From NCBI GenBank assembly GCA_022360105.1, contig JAKSDL010000671.1:1-16829 (forward strand): a DNA stretch of 16,829 bases. The letters run 5' to 3'. This DNA is from Pseudomonadota bacterium (GTDB taxonomy: Bacteria > SAR324 > XYD2-FULL-50-16 > JAHJRI01). The notes under the pieces are model-generated. The model was not told where the DNA came from. It ran no database searches and saw only the letters and a program-made list of their open reading frames with translations. Position numbers and translations under genes: made by a program. Position 1 is the first letter of the stretch. Each line of letters begins with the position of its first letter. Below are positions 1 to 7,283 of the stretch, in pieces.

Positions 1-1227
1 AGGGTCTTGTGTCACACAATCTGCTAGTTTTCCTGGCAGGGAAGGTCCCGCACTGGCTTTTTTTCTTGCAACCGTTTTCCGGGCTTTAGATCTTTTCTGG
101 GCATTAGCTATAACCAAATCTGCCAGCTGCTCTCCCACATCTGTGTGATGATTCAGCCACAAGCTGAATTCGTCTTTTACAATCCCGGATACAAAGGCTG
201 CGCTTTGACGCGAAGAAAGCCTTTCTTTGGTTTGTCCGGAAAACTGGGGGTCTTGCATTTTAACTGACAGGATATGATTACAATTCTCCCAAATATCCTC
301 CGGAGAAAGTTTTATTCCCCTGGGTATCAGTTTCCTGAATTCACAAAATTCCCTTACCGATTCCAAAAGGCCTGTTCTAAAACCATTGACATGAGTACCC
401 CCCAGGGCTGTTGGGATCAGGTTCACAAAGCTTTCGCCCACGGTATCTTTAGTATCGGGCACCCACACTACGGCCCAGGAAACAGATTGCTCATTTCCCT
501 CAAAATTACCTACAAATGGATCACGAGGGATGGTTTCAACATCCAAAAGTCTTTCAGCTAAATAATCTTTTAAGCCATCTTCGAAACACCATTCATCAAT
601 GGTGTCGGCTATTTCATCTAAAAAAGTTACTTTGAGCTTAGGGCATAAAACAGCTTTTGCTTTAAGAATATGCTTTAGTTTGGCAACGGAAAATTTTGGT
701 GTGTCGAAATATTTAGGATCCGGCCAAAATCTAATATTGGTTCCGGTATTCCGCTTGCCGACAGTACCAATCACTTCCAAATCACTTGATTTATCTCCGT
801 TTTCAAATGAGATTTGATACTCGGTCCCCTCCCTCTTTATTTTTACCTGCAGTTTCAGAGACAAGGCATTGACTACCGAAACACCAACTCCATGCAATCC
901 TCCGGAGAATTGATAGCTTTTGTTGGAAAATTTGGCACCTGCGTGTAACTTAGTCATGATCAATTCCACACCTGTCACACCTTCTTCAGGATGAATATCA
1001 ACTGGCATTCCCCTTCCATTATCACTGACTTCAAGAGAGCCATCGGTGTGTAAAATGACTTCAATTTCACTGGCAAATCCGGCAATAGCTTCATCTACAC
1101 TGTTATCGATCACTTCCTGCCCCAAATGATTTGGCCGGGTGGTTTCGGTATACATCCCAGGACGCTGCTTGACAGGGTCTAATCCATTCAAGACTTCGAT
1201 TGCTTCTGCAGTATAATTGTTTTCCAT
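1..1227 (-). CDS. parE: DNA topoisomerase IV subunit B, partial (C-terminus off window)
   Basis: ATPase subunit of topoisomerase IV, which with ParC decatenates replicated chromosomes. 409 codons are visible, against about 630 residues for E. coli ParE. The GHKL ATPase fold is clear: catalytic Glu38 in HLGQEVIDN, DNGRGMP at 69-75 and the glycine-rich lid GGLHGVG at 109-115. The transducer part contains GGTHVNG and QTKERLSS. The sequence stops at CVTQDP, just before the TOPRIM EGDSAGG motif expected next. TTRPNHLGQEVIDNSVDEA is the proteobacterial ParE form rather than GyrB; this is judged from memory of the family. The ATG at 1227 is chosen because homology begins at once (NNYTAEAIEVLNGLDPV). 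Its own ribosome binding site is poor (only GAGCGAG close to the ATG). A much stronger Shine-Dalgarno lies about 95 bp upstream, before an in-frame mini-ORF. No parC is visible in the window. Confidence 0.95.
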   Translation of the reverse strand, partial: MENNYTAEAIEVLNGLDPVKQRPGMYTETTRPNHLGQEVIDNSVDEAIAGFASEIEVILHTDGSLEVSDNGRGMPVDIHPEEGVTGVELIMTKLHAGAKFSNKSYQFSGGLHGVGVSVVNALSLKLQVKIKREGTEYQISFENGDKSSDLEVIGTVGKRNTGTNIRFWPDPKYFDTPKFSVAKLKHILKAKAVLCPKLKVTFLDEIADTIDEWCFEDGLKDYLAERLLDVETIPRDPFVGNFEGNEQSVSWAVVWVPDTKDTVGESFVNLIPTALGGTHVNGFRTGLLESVREFCEFRKLIPRGIKLSPEDIWENCNHILSVKMQDPQFSGQTKERLSSRQSAAFVSGIVKDEFSLWLNHHTDVGEQLADLVIANAQKRSKARKTVARKKASAGPSLPGKLADCVTQDP

Positions 1228-1275
1228 GCTCGCTCTAAAAAACAGGTATTCATTTTTACTCGATTTTCCGAATGC

Positions 1276-1314
1276 CTATCTCAAAAAACCGGGTATGGCA
1301 AGTTTCACAGCCAT
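1276..1314 (-). CDS. Possible 12-residue leader peptide upstream of parE
   Basis: A 12-codon ORF, MAVKLAIPGFLR followed by TAG, has the strongest Shine-Dalgarno seen in the window: GGAGGTG at 1321-1327, six bases from the ATG. It is in the same frame as parE. After the TAG there are 16 further sense codons and then the parE ATG, with no other stop. It may be a translated leader that feeds parE by reinitiation, an N-terminal extension interrupted by an amber codon (mutation or sequencing error), or a chance ORF. I do not recognise the peptide. Confidence 0.4.
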   Translation of the reverse strand: MAVKLAIPGFLR

Positions 1315-1518
1315 ATCAACCACCTCCAAGGTAAGAGGTATCCAGGTTCTTCAACAATCAGTTTTGACAAACGGATTGAGCCTAATCAGGCTAATAGGGG
1401 AGTCTCCTGAGTCTGAGCTCATCAGTAATTCAATTGGCGGAAGGAACCTTTGGAAAACCGAATGAAAGATGGGAATACTGCCCGTATCGAGGGGTCGCAT
1501 GATTAGGTTGTCGATTGT

Positions 1519-1537
1519 TTTCTTATTTCATAAGAAA
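1519..1537. promoter_or_regulatory. Palindrome at the predicted parE transcription start (possible operator)
   Basis: The arms TTTCTTAT (1519-1526) and ATAAGAAA (1530-1537) are exact inverted copies around a 3-bp centre. The element abuts the candidate -10 box and covers the expected start point, where a repressor would bind. Its AT-richness makes chance occurrence possible. Confidence 0.25.
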
Positions 1538-1566
1538 TTGTCTGTTTACAATCGGCAAATTGTCAA
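1537..1566 (-). promoter_or_regulatory. Candidate sigma-70-type promoter for parE
   Basis: On the minus strand a perfect -35 TTGACA (1561-1566) is followed after 18 bp by GACAAT (1537-1542, 4 of 6 to the -10 consensus). Initiation would be near 1530 and give a parE leader of about 300 nt. The -10 box is imperfect, so this is a candidate only. Confidence 0.4.
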
Positions 1567-1639
1567 GATATTGCTGATGAGATCAAACCGAGTTAAAAGT
1601 AACCTAATGAATTGTTTGGGAAAGGATCGCCAGGGAAGG

Positions 1640-1675
1640 AAAAAGGTGATTCCTGAACATGTTGGAATCACCTTT
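1640..1675 (-). terminator. Rho-independent terminator after the FecR-domain gene
   Basis: The 12-bp arms AAAGGTGATTCC (1642-1653) and GGAATCACCTTT (1664-1675) enclose a 10-nt loop. Read on the minus strand, the stem runs directly into five T (1644-1640). It lies 22 bp past the stop of the minus-strand gene at 1698 and separates it from the parE leader. Confidence 0.75.
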
Positions 1676-1697
1676 GACGGGATTATTGGCTAAATAG

Positions 1698-2657
1698 TTA
1701 ATTTACTTCACCCGATTCGGCATCAATGCGAATTGTTTTTTGGAACTTCTTTGGAATATCAAAAGTAAGCAGGACTTCTCCTGTTCCAATATCCATGGCC
1801 GACTCACCTTCAGTCACAGCTACGACCTCGATTCGTCCTTCGCCATAATCTGCTTTCTGGAAAGGCTTAATTGTAGCTGTAACTCTTGCATATCCACGAT
1901 CATTTAGAATGACCCTGTCGGGGAATATGATTTTATCGGTCTTTACTGAAAAGAATACGGAACCACTTCGATATTCATTTTGCTTTGTTTTGACGTTCAC
2001 AACCTGCAACGTGAAATCCACTTTGGATTCGTTACCTGCAGTCGGCAGATTAAGTTTGCTGGAATCCGGTTCAACTACCAGACGATAGGGCAGATCCGTA
2101 ACCTTATCCTTGAATGATCCCTGCTGGGTTATGCCATTTACCATCATACCGGCAGCCAGATCAATTTTTTCATCTTCATTTTCCAACTCTATAGCACCTG
2201 TGGAAAGGCTAACATTCAACCTGCCGTTACGTTCGGATAAGGAAACGCTTGTCCCTTTGATACCGCAGGTGGCTGTTGGTGTGATAATCTTCGTCTTCTG
2301 AGTATTTTTTGTGAATTTTCCCCAAAAAGATCCTGTTTTTAATAAAAAATTGTTCAAAAACCCTCTTTGATTCCCTTCCATTTCTTCAGATTTTTCAATT
2401 ACAAATCGTGTGTTTTGAAACAATCTGATTTCGGAACCATCACGAAAGAGAATGGTGGCTTTAGCTCGCAGTCCGGTAACAACCACATCCTGATCATTAA
2501 GGATCAGCCCTTTACGCCCGGGAATGTTCCTTTTTAACCTCTGAATTTGCACCTCACCTATAGTGTCTTTGATGCTGGCAACTGCATTGATTGCAGATAC
2601 AGTTGATACAGGCAGCAAAAACGGAATGAGGAGGGAAAGAAAAATTAGCTTTTTCAT
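1698..2657 (-). CDS. Secreted FecR-domain protein with a C-terminal Ig-like region
   Basis: 319 residues. An N-terminal signal peptide (MKKLIFLSLLIPFLLPVSTVSA) is probably cleaved near residues 22-25. The segment from about 59 to 157 (VTGLRAKATILFRDGSEIRLFQNT to TPTATCGIKGTSVSL, then a beta-strand repeat) has the pattern of the FecR domain, normally a periplasmic or extracellular beta-fold. Residues about 190-300 are beta-rich with a SVFFSVKTDKIIFPDRVILNDRGYARVT stretch that resembles bacterial Ig-like/invasin-type modules. The open frame runs further upstream, but the start at 2657 is preferred: AGGTGGA (2661-2667) precedes it and the signal peptide begins there. No sigma factor or TonB receptor gene is adjacent, so a classical FecIR role is unlikely. 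It is probably a surface or periplasmic protein of unknown role. Confidence 0.8.
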   Translation of the reverse strand: MKKLIFLSLLIPFLLPVSTVSAINAVASIKDTIGEVQIQRLKRNIPGRKGLILNDQDVVVTGLRAKATILFRDGSEIRLFQNTRFVIEKSEEMEGNQRGFLNNFLLKTGSFWGKFTKNTQKTKIITPTATCGIKGTSVSLSERNGRLNVSLSTGAIELENEDEKIDLAAGMMVNGITQQGSFKDKVTDLPYRLVVEPDSSKLNLPTAGNESKVDFTLQVVNVKTKQNEYRSGSVFFSVKTDKIIFPDRVILNDRGYARVTATIKPFQKADYGEGRIEVVAVTEGESAMDIGTGEVLLTFDIPKKFQKTIRIDAESGEVN

Positions 2658-3291
2658 AATTCCACCTGTTAATAAGTAAGCCCCTTTGCTTTTTTGAGGA
2701 GTCCAAATAATTAAGACAGGTTCCAAAACTTGCTTGCGGAAACCTGCAGTATGAAAACACATTGCTAATGATAGCTGCATGAAATAGTCTGACGCTATTT
2801 TAGACGATATTGTCGACGAAAGCAACTATCAAGACAAACTATGGATTTTTCGCTTTCGACTTTATAGACTTTGCGATTAAAAACAACAGTCCTAATGTGC
2901 TAAGATATTAGGCAGTTCATGCCAAATGTTCTCCCGGTGGTTATACATTTCCTGCAAATATCGTTCACAATAATAGAGAGACAGTTTCCATTTTAAGTTT
3001 AGACCTAATTTGGCGTTCTTTCGATCTTCAGAATCTACACTTAAATCACAGAATATGCTAAAAGAGACTATTGACAACTATCCAATATCTGATCTTGATT
3101 TTCGAACTTTTGGTCCCTATTCGGTAATATGTTGAAAGGTCAAGCAATAACAAAAAAGAGATGGAAAAGCTTTCAATCTCGGAACTAGGTCAAACCATTG
3201 CATTGCAATGGCAGACCTTTTTCGGCCAATTTTTACTGCACCGTTAAACATTATCTTAAAACATCAATCAAAGCTTATAGATCATCCAACA
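2658..3291. other. Intergenic region between divergent exported-protein genes
   Basis: 634 bp separate two divergently read genes, so promoters for both should lie here. No confident -35/-10 pair was found: a TTGACA at 3071-3076 (plus) lacks a good -10 at 16-18 bp. One perfect small palindrome is annotated separately. Short ORFs on both strands lack ribosome binding sites and recognisable products. Confidence 0.5.
3195..3211. promoter_or_regulatory. Perfect 7-3-7 palindrome upstream of the exported-protein pair
   Basis: CCATTGC (3195-3201), ATT, GCAATGG (3205-3211). It lies 81 bp before the chosen start at 3292 and could be an operator or a leader hairpin. It overlaps an upstream in-frame ATG at 3208 that has no ribosome binding site. 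Confidence 0.25.
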
Positions 3292-3936
3292 ATGCGAGCA
3301 TACACGAAATATTCTAAGAAAAATTTTTCAATTGCTTCCGGTGCTTCTATTCTAGTGTTATCGACATTATTGATTTTCACTGCTTTCGTAACCTTAGCCG
3401 ACGATGTTTATTTCTTCACGGTTCAAGGGTTAAAACTCAACATGCAACTTGATGAAGTCATTAAGATCTTTCAGGTTAATAATGTTAAAAGCAGCAAGGA
3501 TAAACTGGGAATCGCTCACGGCTATGAAATTATCAAGACAAAAGATGAAATGAAAACTGTCCTGAATTTCACCGGAAGCAAAAGGCTGTATCGTATTGAC
3601 TTTACGAATCAATACCCTACCTACCAAAGAAACTCCCAGGGAATACTTGATCTTTTAAAAAGGAAATATGGAGAACCAAGTAACGAAAACATTGAGATTT
3701 TTGAAGGAGAGAGCAGAAACATAAGGGTTTGCTGGGGAACGACGTGTAACAGATTTACCCCCATTACACCGGCATTAAAATCAACAATTGAGTGGGAGAC
3801 CGGCAAACTGAAACTTACCCTGGTCGACAATAGGATTTTTAATAGTGATTGGAAAAAATACAAAGCTGCTCACAACGCTGCGCGATATGGTAGGAAGAAA
3901 TCTGAAGAAACAGGCGAGTCATCTCCCGAGTTTTAG
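3292..3936 (+). CDS. Exported protein of unknown function
   Basis: 214 residues with this start. Positions 1-36 form a signal peptide: basic MRAYTKYSKK, a hydrophobic core LVLSTLLIFTAFV, then LA-DD. The mature part opens with GLKLNMQLDEVIKIF, a pattern seen in small periplasmic alpha/beta domains of the BamE-like sort (an impression, not a match). It continues with YRIDFTNQYP, LLKRKYGEPS, and CWGTTC (C147, C152), a possible disulfide. The C-terminal tail is charged. The frame is open back to 3208, but 3292 gives a normal signal peptide; neither start has a convincing ribosome binding site. The next gene starts one base after the stop, so the two are probably co-transcribed and translationally coupled. 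I do not recognise a family. Confidence 0.65.
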   Translation: MRAYTKYSKKNFSIASGASILVLSTLLIFTAFVTLADDVYFFTVQGLKLNMQLDEVIKIFQVNNVKSSKDKLGIAHGYEIIKTKDEMKTVLNFTGSKRLYRIDFTNQYPTYQRNSQGILDLLKRKYGEPSNENIEIFEGESRNIRVCWGTTCNRFTPITPALKSTIEWETGKLKLTLVDNRIFNSDWKKYKAAHNAARYGRKKSEETGESSPEF

Positions 3937-3937
3937 A

Positions 3938-4735
3938 ATGCATAACATTACAAACAAGAGAATCAGCGCTTTTTCTGTCTTGGTGTTGGTTGCAGTGTTT
4001 TTGTTTTTCACACTTACGGCAGAGGTTTTTTCCCAGACCAGAAAAGAGGTTATCAGCGAAAAAAACGAATTTGGCGGACGAACCATTGAATACACTCAAG
4101 GCGATTATTCAATCTACACGGAATACTTTGATGTTGATGGTAACAAGGCTAAGGAGGAAACCATCTTCAGCAGCGATTACCCCATAGACAATAATCTAAG
4201 GCGATTAAATGTCTATTATTTTTTCGGCAAAAAGACCTATGAAGAGAGAATTTTCACAAGCTCCTATGCCAGCCGAACGTTAATTAAACGTTCCATCGAC
4301 CATTTTGATCGTCATACCGGAGATCTGATCAGAAGAGAAAATCATTTTGTCAGGCCTTTCACTGAGTATAATGTGATATTTCGGGAAAACGGTAAAAAGA
4401 CAATCATAGAATGGCATTACCCGGACAACATCGATGGAATCAAGAAAAACGTTTCTTATCTGGACGATAACGAACAAATTGTGAGAACGGAATCGTTTTA
4501 CACCGATAAGACCATTGAAGAAAAAGGTTACTTTAAAAGAATTTATTATACTGAATACAACATAAACAAATACAAGCGTAAAAGCAGGCAAGAATGGTAT
4601 TATACCCCCGAATATGCGGAACAAAACCACGGAATCGTCAAGAAGGTCGAGTTGTTTCATTATGCCTTGGCAAGACCTGTTAGAGTTGAGTCTTTTTATT
4701 ACGACAAAGAGGAAAAATTAGTAACTAAGGACTAG
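3938..4735 (+). CDS. Exported tyrosine-rich beta-repeat protein of unknown function
   Basis: 265 residues. The signal peptide (MHNITNKRISAFSVLVLVAVFLFFTLTAEVFS) is followed by QTRKE. The mature protein is a run of short strands rich in Tyr, Phe and charged residues with recurring patterns such as YTEYFDVDGNKAKEE, YYFFGKKTYEERIF, IDHFDRHTGDLIRREN and ESFYYDKEEKL. This resembles MORN-variant or RHS-like strand repeats, but no diagnostic motif was found. The start is the ATG one base after the upstream stop. A longer in-frame start at 3845 would overlap the upstream gene by 92 bp and bury the signal peptide, so it was rejected. The pair is probably one export operon of unknown purpose. Confidence 0.65.
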   Translation: MHNITNKRISAFSVLVLVAVFLFFTLTAEVFSQTRKEVISEKNEFGGRTIEYTQGDYSIYTEYFDVDGNKAKEETIFSSDYPIDNNLRRLNVYYFFGKKTYEERIFTSSYASRTLIKRSIDHFDRHTGDLIRRENHFVRPFTEYNVIFRENGKKTIIEWHYPDNIDGIKKNVSYLDDNEQIVRTESFYTDKTIEEKGYFKRIYYTEYNINKYKRKSRQEWYYTPEYAEQNHGIVKKVELFHYALARPVRVESFYYDKEEKLVTKD

Positions 4736-4823
4736 TTAAAATCTCAGTTTTCAGTGGTATGCTTATTGTATTTTTTATGAACACCGAATTTGATTCAAAA
4801 TTAAATCCCGAAGTGTGATTCTT

Positions 4824-5111
4824 ATGAAATTTAAAATAACTTTAGTATCAATCCTGATGATCATCATTGCAGGCACTACTTCAGTGATTGCTGTTGTTGA
4901 TAACTCCATGGTGCGTGGTTATAAGAAACCGGATGTATGTTTAAAAACAAATATACGATGCATTTTGAAAAAGCAGGGTGACACCATGTATTGGTGTTTA
5001 AAATCCAATCTACAGCGTACTCTTGACACCAGGCGCACTACATCGCCCATAAAAAAGACGAAACGAGAAATTCTCGGACACTGCGCCAAAATCATTCCCA
5101 TCCGTGAATAG
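4824..5111 (+). CDS. Small exported cysteine-containing protein
   Basis: 95 residues: the signal peptide MKFKITLVSILMIIIAGTTSVIA is followed by a basic domain of about 70 residues with four cysteines (DVC, IRC, YWC, GHC), enough for two disulfides. The ATG at 4824 is preferred over a GTG three codons earlier because Lys follows it at once. The ribosome binding site is weak. It follows the two exported proteins in the same direction after 88 bp. No family is recognised. The clear signal peptide and export context make it a likely real gene. Confidence 0.5.
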   Translation: MKFKITLVSILMIIIAGTTSVIAVVDNSMVRGYKKPDVCLKTNIRCILKKQGDTMYWCLKSNLQRTLDTRRTTSPIKKTKREILGHCAKIIPIRE

Positions 5112-5129
5112 AAGGGCTAAGCTGGTAGC

Positions 5130-5158
5130 TAAAGACATCATTTTTCCAAACGTCTTTA
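5130..5158 (+). promoter_or_regulatory. Small hairpin abutting the ribosome binding site of the radical-SAM gene
   Basis: TAAAGAC (5130-5136) and GTCTTTA (5152-5158) can pair around a 15-nt loop. The right arm ends inside the AGG (5158-5160) that precedes the ATG at 5168, so pairing could partly mask it. The stem is short and AT-rich. Confidence 0.2.
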
Positions 5159-5167
5159 GGTCGTCAA

Positions 5168-6271
5168 ATGCCCTATCACCCTGAAAAGATCCTGGTTGAA
5201 AAATCAGCCCTGCGCTATCGTTTCTGCCAGGAAATTTTGAACAATCAAAAAACCACTCCGACAGAAATCATCGATTCCGAAGATCGTCTTGAAACGTCTA
5301 AGGATCATGCGCTTAGCCTTTCACAAGGGAAGCGGGTTTTGTATCTAAAGGAATTCAAAGGAAGTGCGTTTAAGCTTTGTCCCGGATACTCGGAAAGTGT
5401 GCTCTGCTGTAATTATTTTGTTTTGGACCTCGTGGAGAACTGCCCTTTGGAATGTTCCTACTGCATTCTTCAGGTTTTTTTAAACAAACCTCTAATAACC
5501 TTTCATGTCAATGTGGAATCGATTATTGAGTCGATGATCAAGGAGATAAAACAATATCCGAATCGACCGTTTCGAATTGGTACCGGCGAACATTCAGATA
5601 GCCTGGCGCTGGACCATATTTTCCAGGTCAACCCCTACTTGGTGGAGACTTTTGCAAACCTACCCAATGCAACCCTGGAGTTGAAAAGCAAGACTGACGC
5701 TATCGAATCCTTAATTGGGCTTGAGCATCGTGGAAGAACAGTCGTCGCTTGGTCTCTTAACCCCTCGAAGATTATTCAAAGTAACGAGCATAAAACAGCG
5801 ACCTTGCAACAACGATTAAATGCGGCTTCCAGGTTGGTAGACAGCGGATATCGGGTCGCATTTCACTTCGATCCGCTAATTCACTATCCGGAATGGGAAG
5901 ATGGGTATTTTGAGACTATTAATGATCTTTTTTGCATCATCAAGCCTCAAGACATTGCTTGGATTAGTTTGGGAACATTGAGATACATACCGAAGTTAAA
6001 GCAAATAGCGGAAGAAAGATTCCCTAAAACCGCCATATTTGCTAATGAGTTTGTTTCTGCGACCGATGGAAAGATGCGATACATTAAACCGATCAGAAAA
6101 AAAATGCTTGCCCAAGTGTCAGGTTGGATAAGAGAAAAAGCCCCACAGGTTCCCTTGTATCTTTGCATGGAACATCACTCTACCTGGTCCCAATTGTTTT
6201 CTGCCCCTCCTGACTCTCCACAGCATTTGGAAGCTTATTTAAATACCAACCTGAATATGCTTGAGAATTAG
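5168..6271 (+). CDS. Radical SAM protein, spore photoproduct lyase-like family
   Basis: 367 residues. The 4Fe-4S/SAM motif is C92-PLE-C96-SY-C99, embedded in NYFVLDLVENCPLECSYC and followed by ILQVFLNKPLITFHVNVES, the layout of the spore photoproduct lyase (SplB) superfamily, which repairs or processes nucleic acid by hydrogen abstraction. C71, C80 and C81 precede it (CPGYSESVLCC). In B. subtilis SPL the hydrogen donor Cys141 lies in a C-T-S-D context. Here the equivalent stretch reads G-E-H-S-D (140-144), so the donor cysteine is absent. The Tyr after the third cluster cysteine is Ile. It therefore probably does something other than classical thymine-dimer reversal; no sporulation gene is near. 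The start is supported by AGG eight bases upstream. It is convergent with cdaR. Confidence 0.8.
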   Translation: MPYHPEKILVEKSALRYRFCQEILNNQKTTPTEIIDSEDRLETSKDHALSLSQGKRVLYLKEFKGSAFKLCPGYSESVLCCNYFVLDLVENCPLECSYCILQVFLNKPLITFHVNVESIIESMIKEIKQYPNRPFRIGTGEHSDSLALDHIFQVNPYLVETFANLPNATLELKSKTDAIESLIGLEHRGRTVVAWSLNPSKIIQSNEHKTATLQQRLNAASRLVDSGYRVAFHFDPLIHYPEWEDGYFETINDLFCIIKPQDIAWISLGTLRYIPKLKQIAEERFPKTAIFANEFVSATDGKMRYIKPIRKKMLAQVSGWIREKAPQVPLYLCMEHHSTWSQLFSAPPDSPQHLEAYLNTNLNMLEN

Positions 6272-6318
6272 TAAACACAGTAGCGCTCGGCAGGTAGTAT
6301 AGGATCTGGTCAGATTAC

Positions 6319-7251
6319 CTATCGCTTTATCCTTTGGGTTTTCACCCAAATGTCGATTGGCGGCCAGATAGCTTGAATTTGAACTTCCGCAGGTAATCGA
6401 ATTTCGGGTTTATCCAGCTTGTAATTCCCCGGTTTTCTCCCTTCCAAATCGATAAACGCTTGAATGTCCTGCTTCTTGAAATTCTCAAGCAGTGAGCGTG
6501 GGCCACGGACAGACATGTTAAATGTATCGGGATTAATGGAAGCCTGGTAATTGTATTTAATCACCCCAATTGGAATGTTCTTAAACAGCATGACAATGGG
6601 TTCGCTTCCCACGGTAATCTGCACGATATAATTTTCCGGGCTGGGTTCAATGGCTGTAACTCTTTCCGGAAACAATATATTGGCAAACATTTCCAGGTCA
6701 CTTTTTATTCCCTCAATCTCAATAGCTTTCGTTGTCAACAGCTCAAGCTTATTGAGACCGGAAACCAACCCTCTTACTCGAACAGAAGAGGGGATCATAG
6801 TAACCTGTTCCAAGACATACCCCTTTGCCGGTTCTCCCAGAAATACAGGCTTTATGGGTAGCTCTTTTTCAATCACTTCTTCAAATGAAAGTGACAACTG
6901 CTTTGGTTCAATGGCCAGAATCCGACTGTTATTTGGCGCAGACACAGCGTTTCGTGCAATTTCAAATTCTTTCTCACCCGATACAGCTTCCTCTAAATCC
7001 ACTGCAACCTGGAACATACTGGGGTGGATCTTGGCCAGTTCGTTTTTTGCAACTTCAACTGACACACTGATCGATTGAATGGGATCTGAAACTATTGCCA
7101 GGTTTTTTGGCAGATTCACATAAGAAACAGGAACAAAAAACTTCACTTCAGTGATTTCTTTATTTGGAGAAGGCGCAAAAAGCCAGATTACAACCGCAAG
7201 CACCACCGATAACAGCTTTTGAAAAGGGTTTTTAATTTTCTTTAGTTTCAT
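6319..7251 (-). CDS. cdaR: YbbR-domain protein, putative regulator of the c-di-AMP cyclase
   Basis: 310 residues. A short N-terminal membrane anchor (NPFQKLLSVVLAVVIWLF, about residues 7-26) is followed by an extracytoplasmic part built of about three YbbR-like beta repeats, for example VPVSYVNLPKNLAIVS, LPIKPVFLGEPAKGYVLEQ and FKNIPIGVIKYNYQASI, with the recurring pattern of a strand, a G or N-L-P turn and a predicted VxVRG strand. YbbR proteins bind and modulate CdaA in Firmicutes; the same role is inferred here from its place 32 bp downstream of cdaA. ATG 7251 is chosen over TTG 7257; the AGAG upstream is a weak ribosome binding site. The usual next gene, glmM, is absent: the SPL-like gene converges instead. 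Confidence 0.85.
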   Translation of the reverse strand: MKLKKIKNPFQKLLSVVLAVVIWLFAPSPNKEITEVKFFVPVSYVNLPKNLAIVSDPIQSISVSVEVAKNELAKIHPSMFQVAVDLEEAVSGEKEFEIARNAVSAPNNSRILAIEPKQLSLSFEEVIEKELPIKPVFLGEPAKGYVLEQVTMIPSSVRVRGLVSGLNKLELLTTKAIEIEGIKSDLEMFANILFPERVTAIEPSPENYIVQITVGSEPIVMLFKNIPIGVIKYNYQASINPDTFNMSVRGPRSLLENFKKQDIQAFIDLEGRKPGNYKLDKPEIRLPAEVQIQAIWPPIDIWVKTQRIKR

Positions 7252-7283
7252 TAACAAACTCTATTTGCAATCAATTGCCTATA

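Noticed and set aside
274..817. Two plus-strand frames opposite parE
   Set aside because: Both are antisense to a strongly conserved reading frame and show no recognisable product.
1..1227. GyrB as alternative identity of the first gene
   Set aside because: The TTRPNHLGQEVIDNSVDEA and CPKLKVTFLDE-type context fits ParE better by memory. The final decision would need the missing C-terminal half or a phylogeny.
1217..1693. Two plus-strand frames of 82 and 74 codons in the parE-FecR gap
   Set aside because: No ribosome binding site, no signal peptide or motif; the second runs through the terminator hairpin and the first overlaps the parE start.
6333..6350. 7-bp hairpin TTTGGGT/ACCCAAA as a terminator between the convergent SPL-like and cdaR genes
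   Set aside because: It lies inside the last codons of cdaR and has no T-run in either direction; probably coincidental.
6650..7078. 142-codon plus-strand frame opposite cdaR
   Set aside because: Ser/Thr-rich shadow of the YbbR-domain gene, with no independent support.
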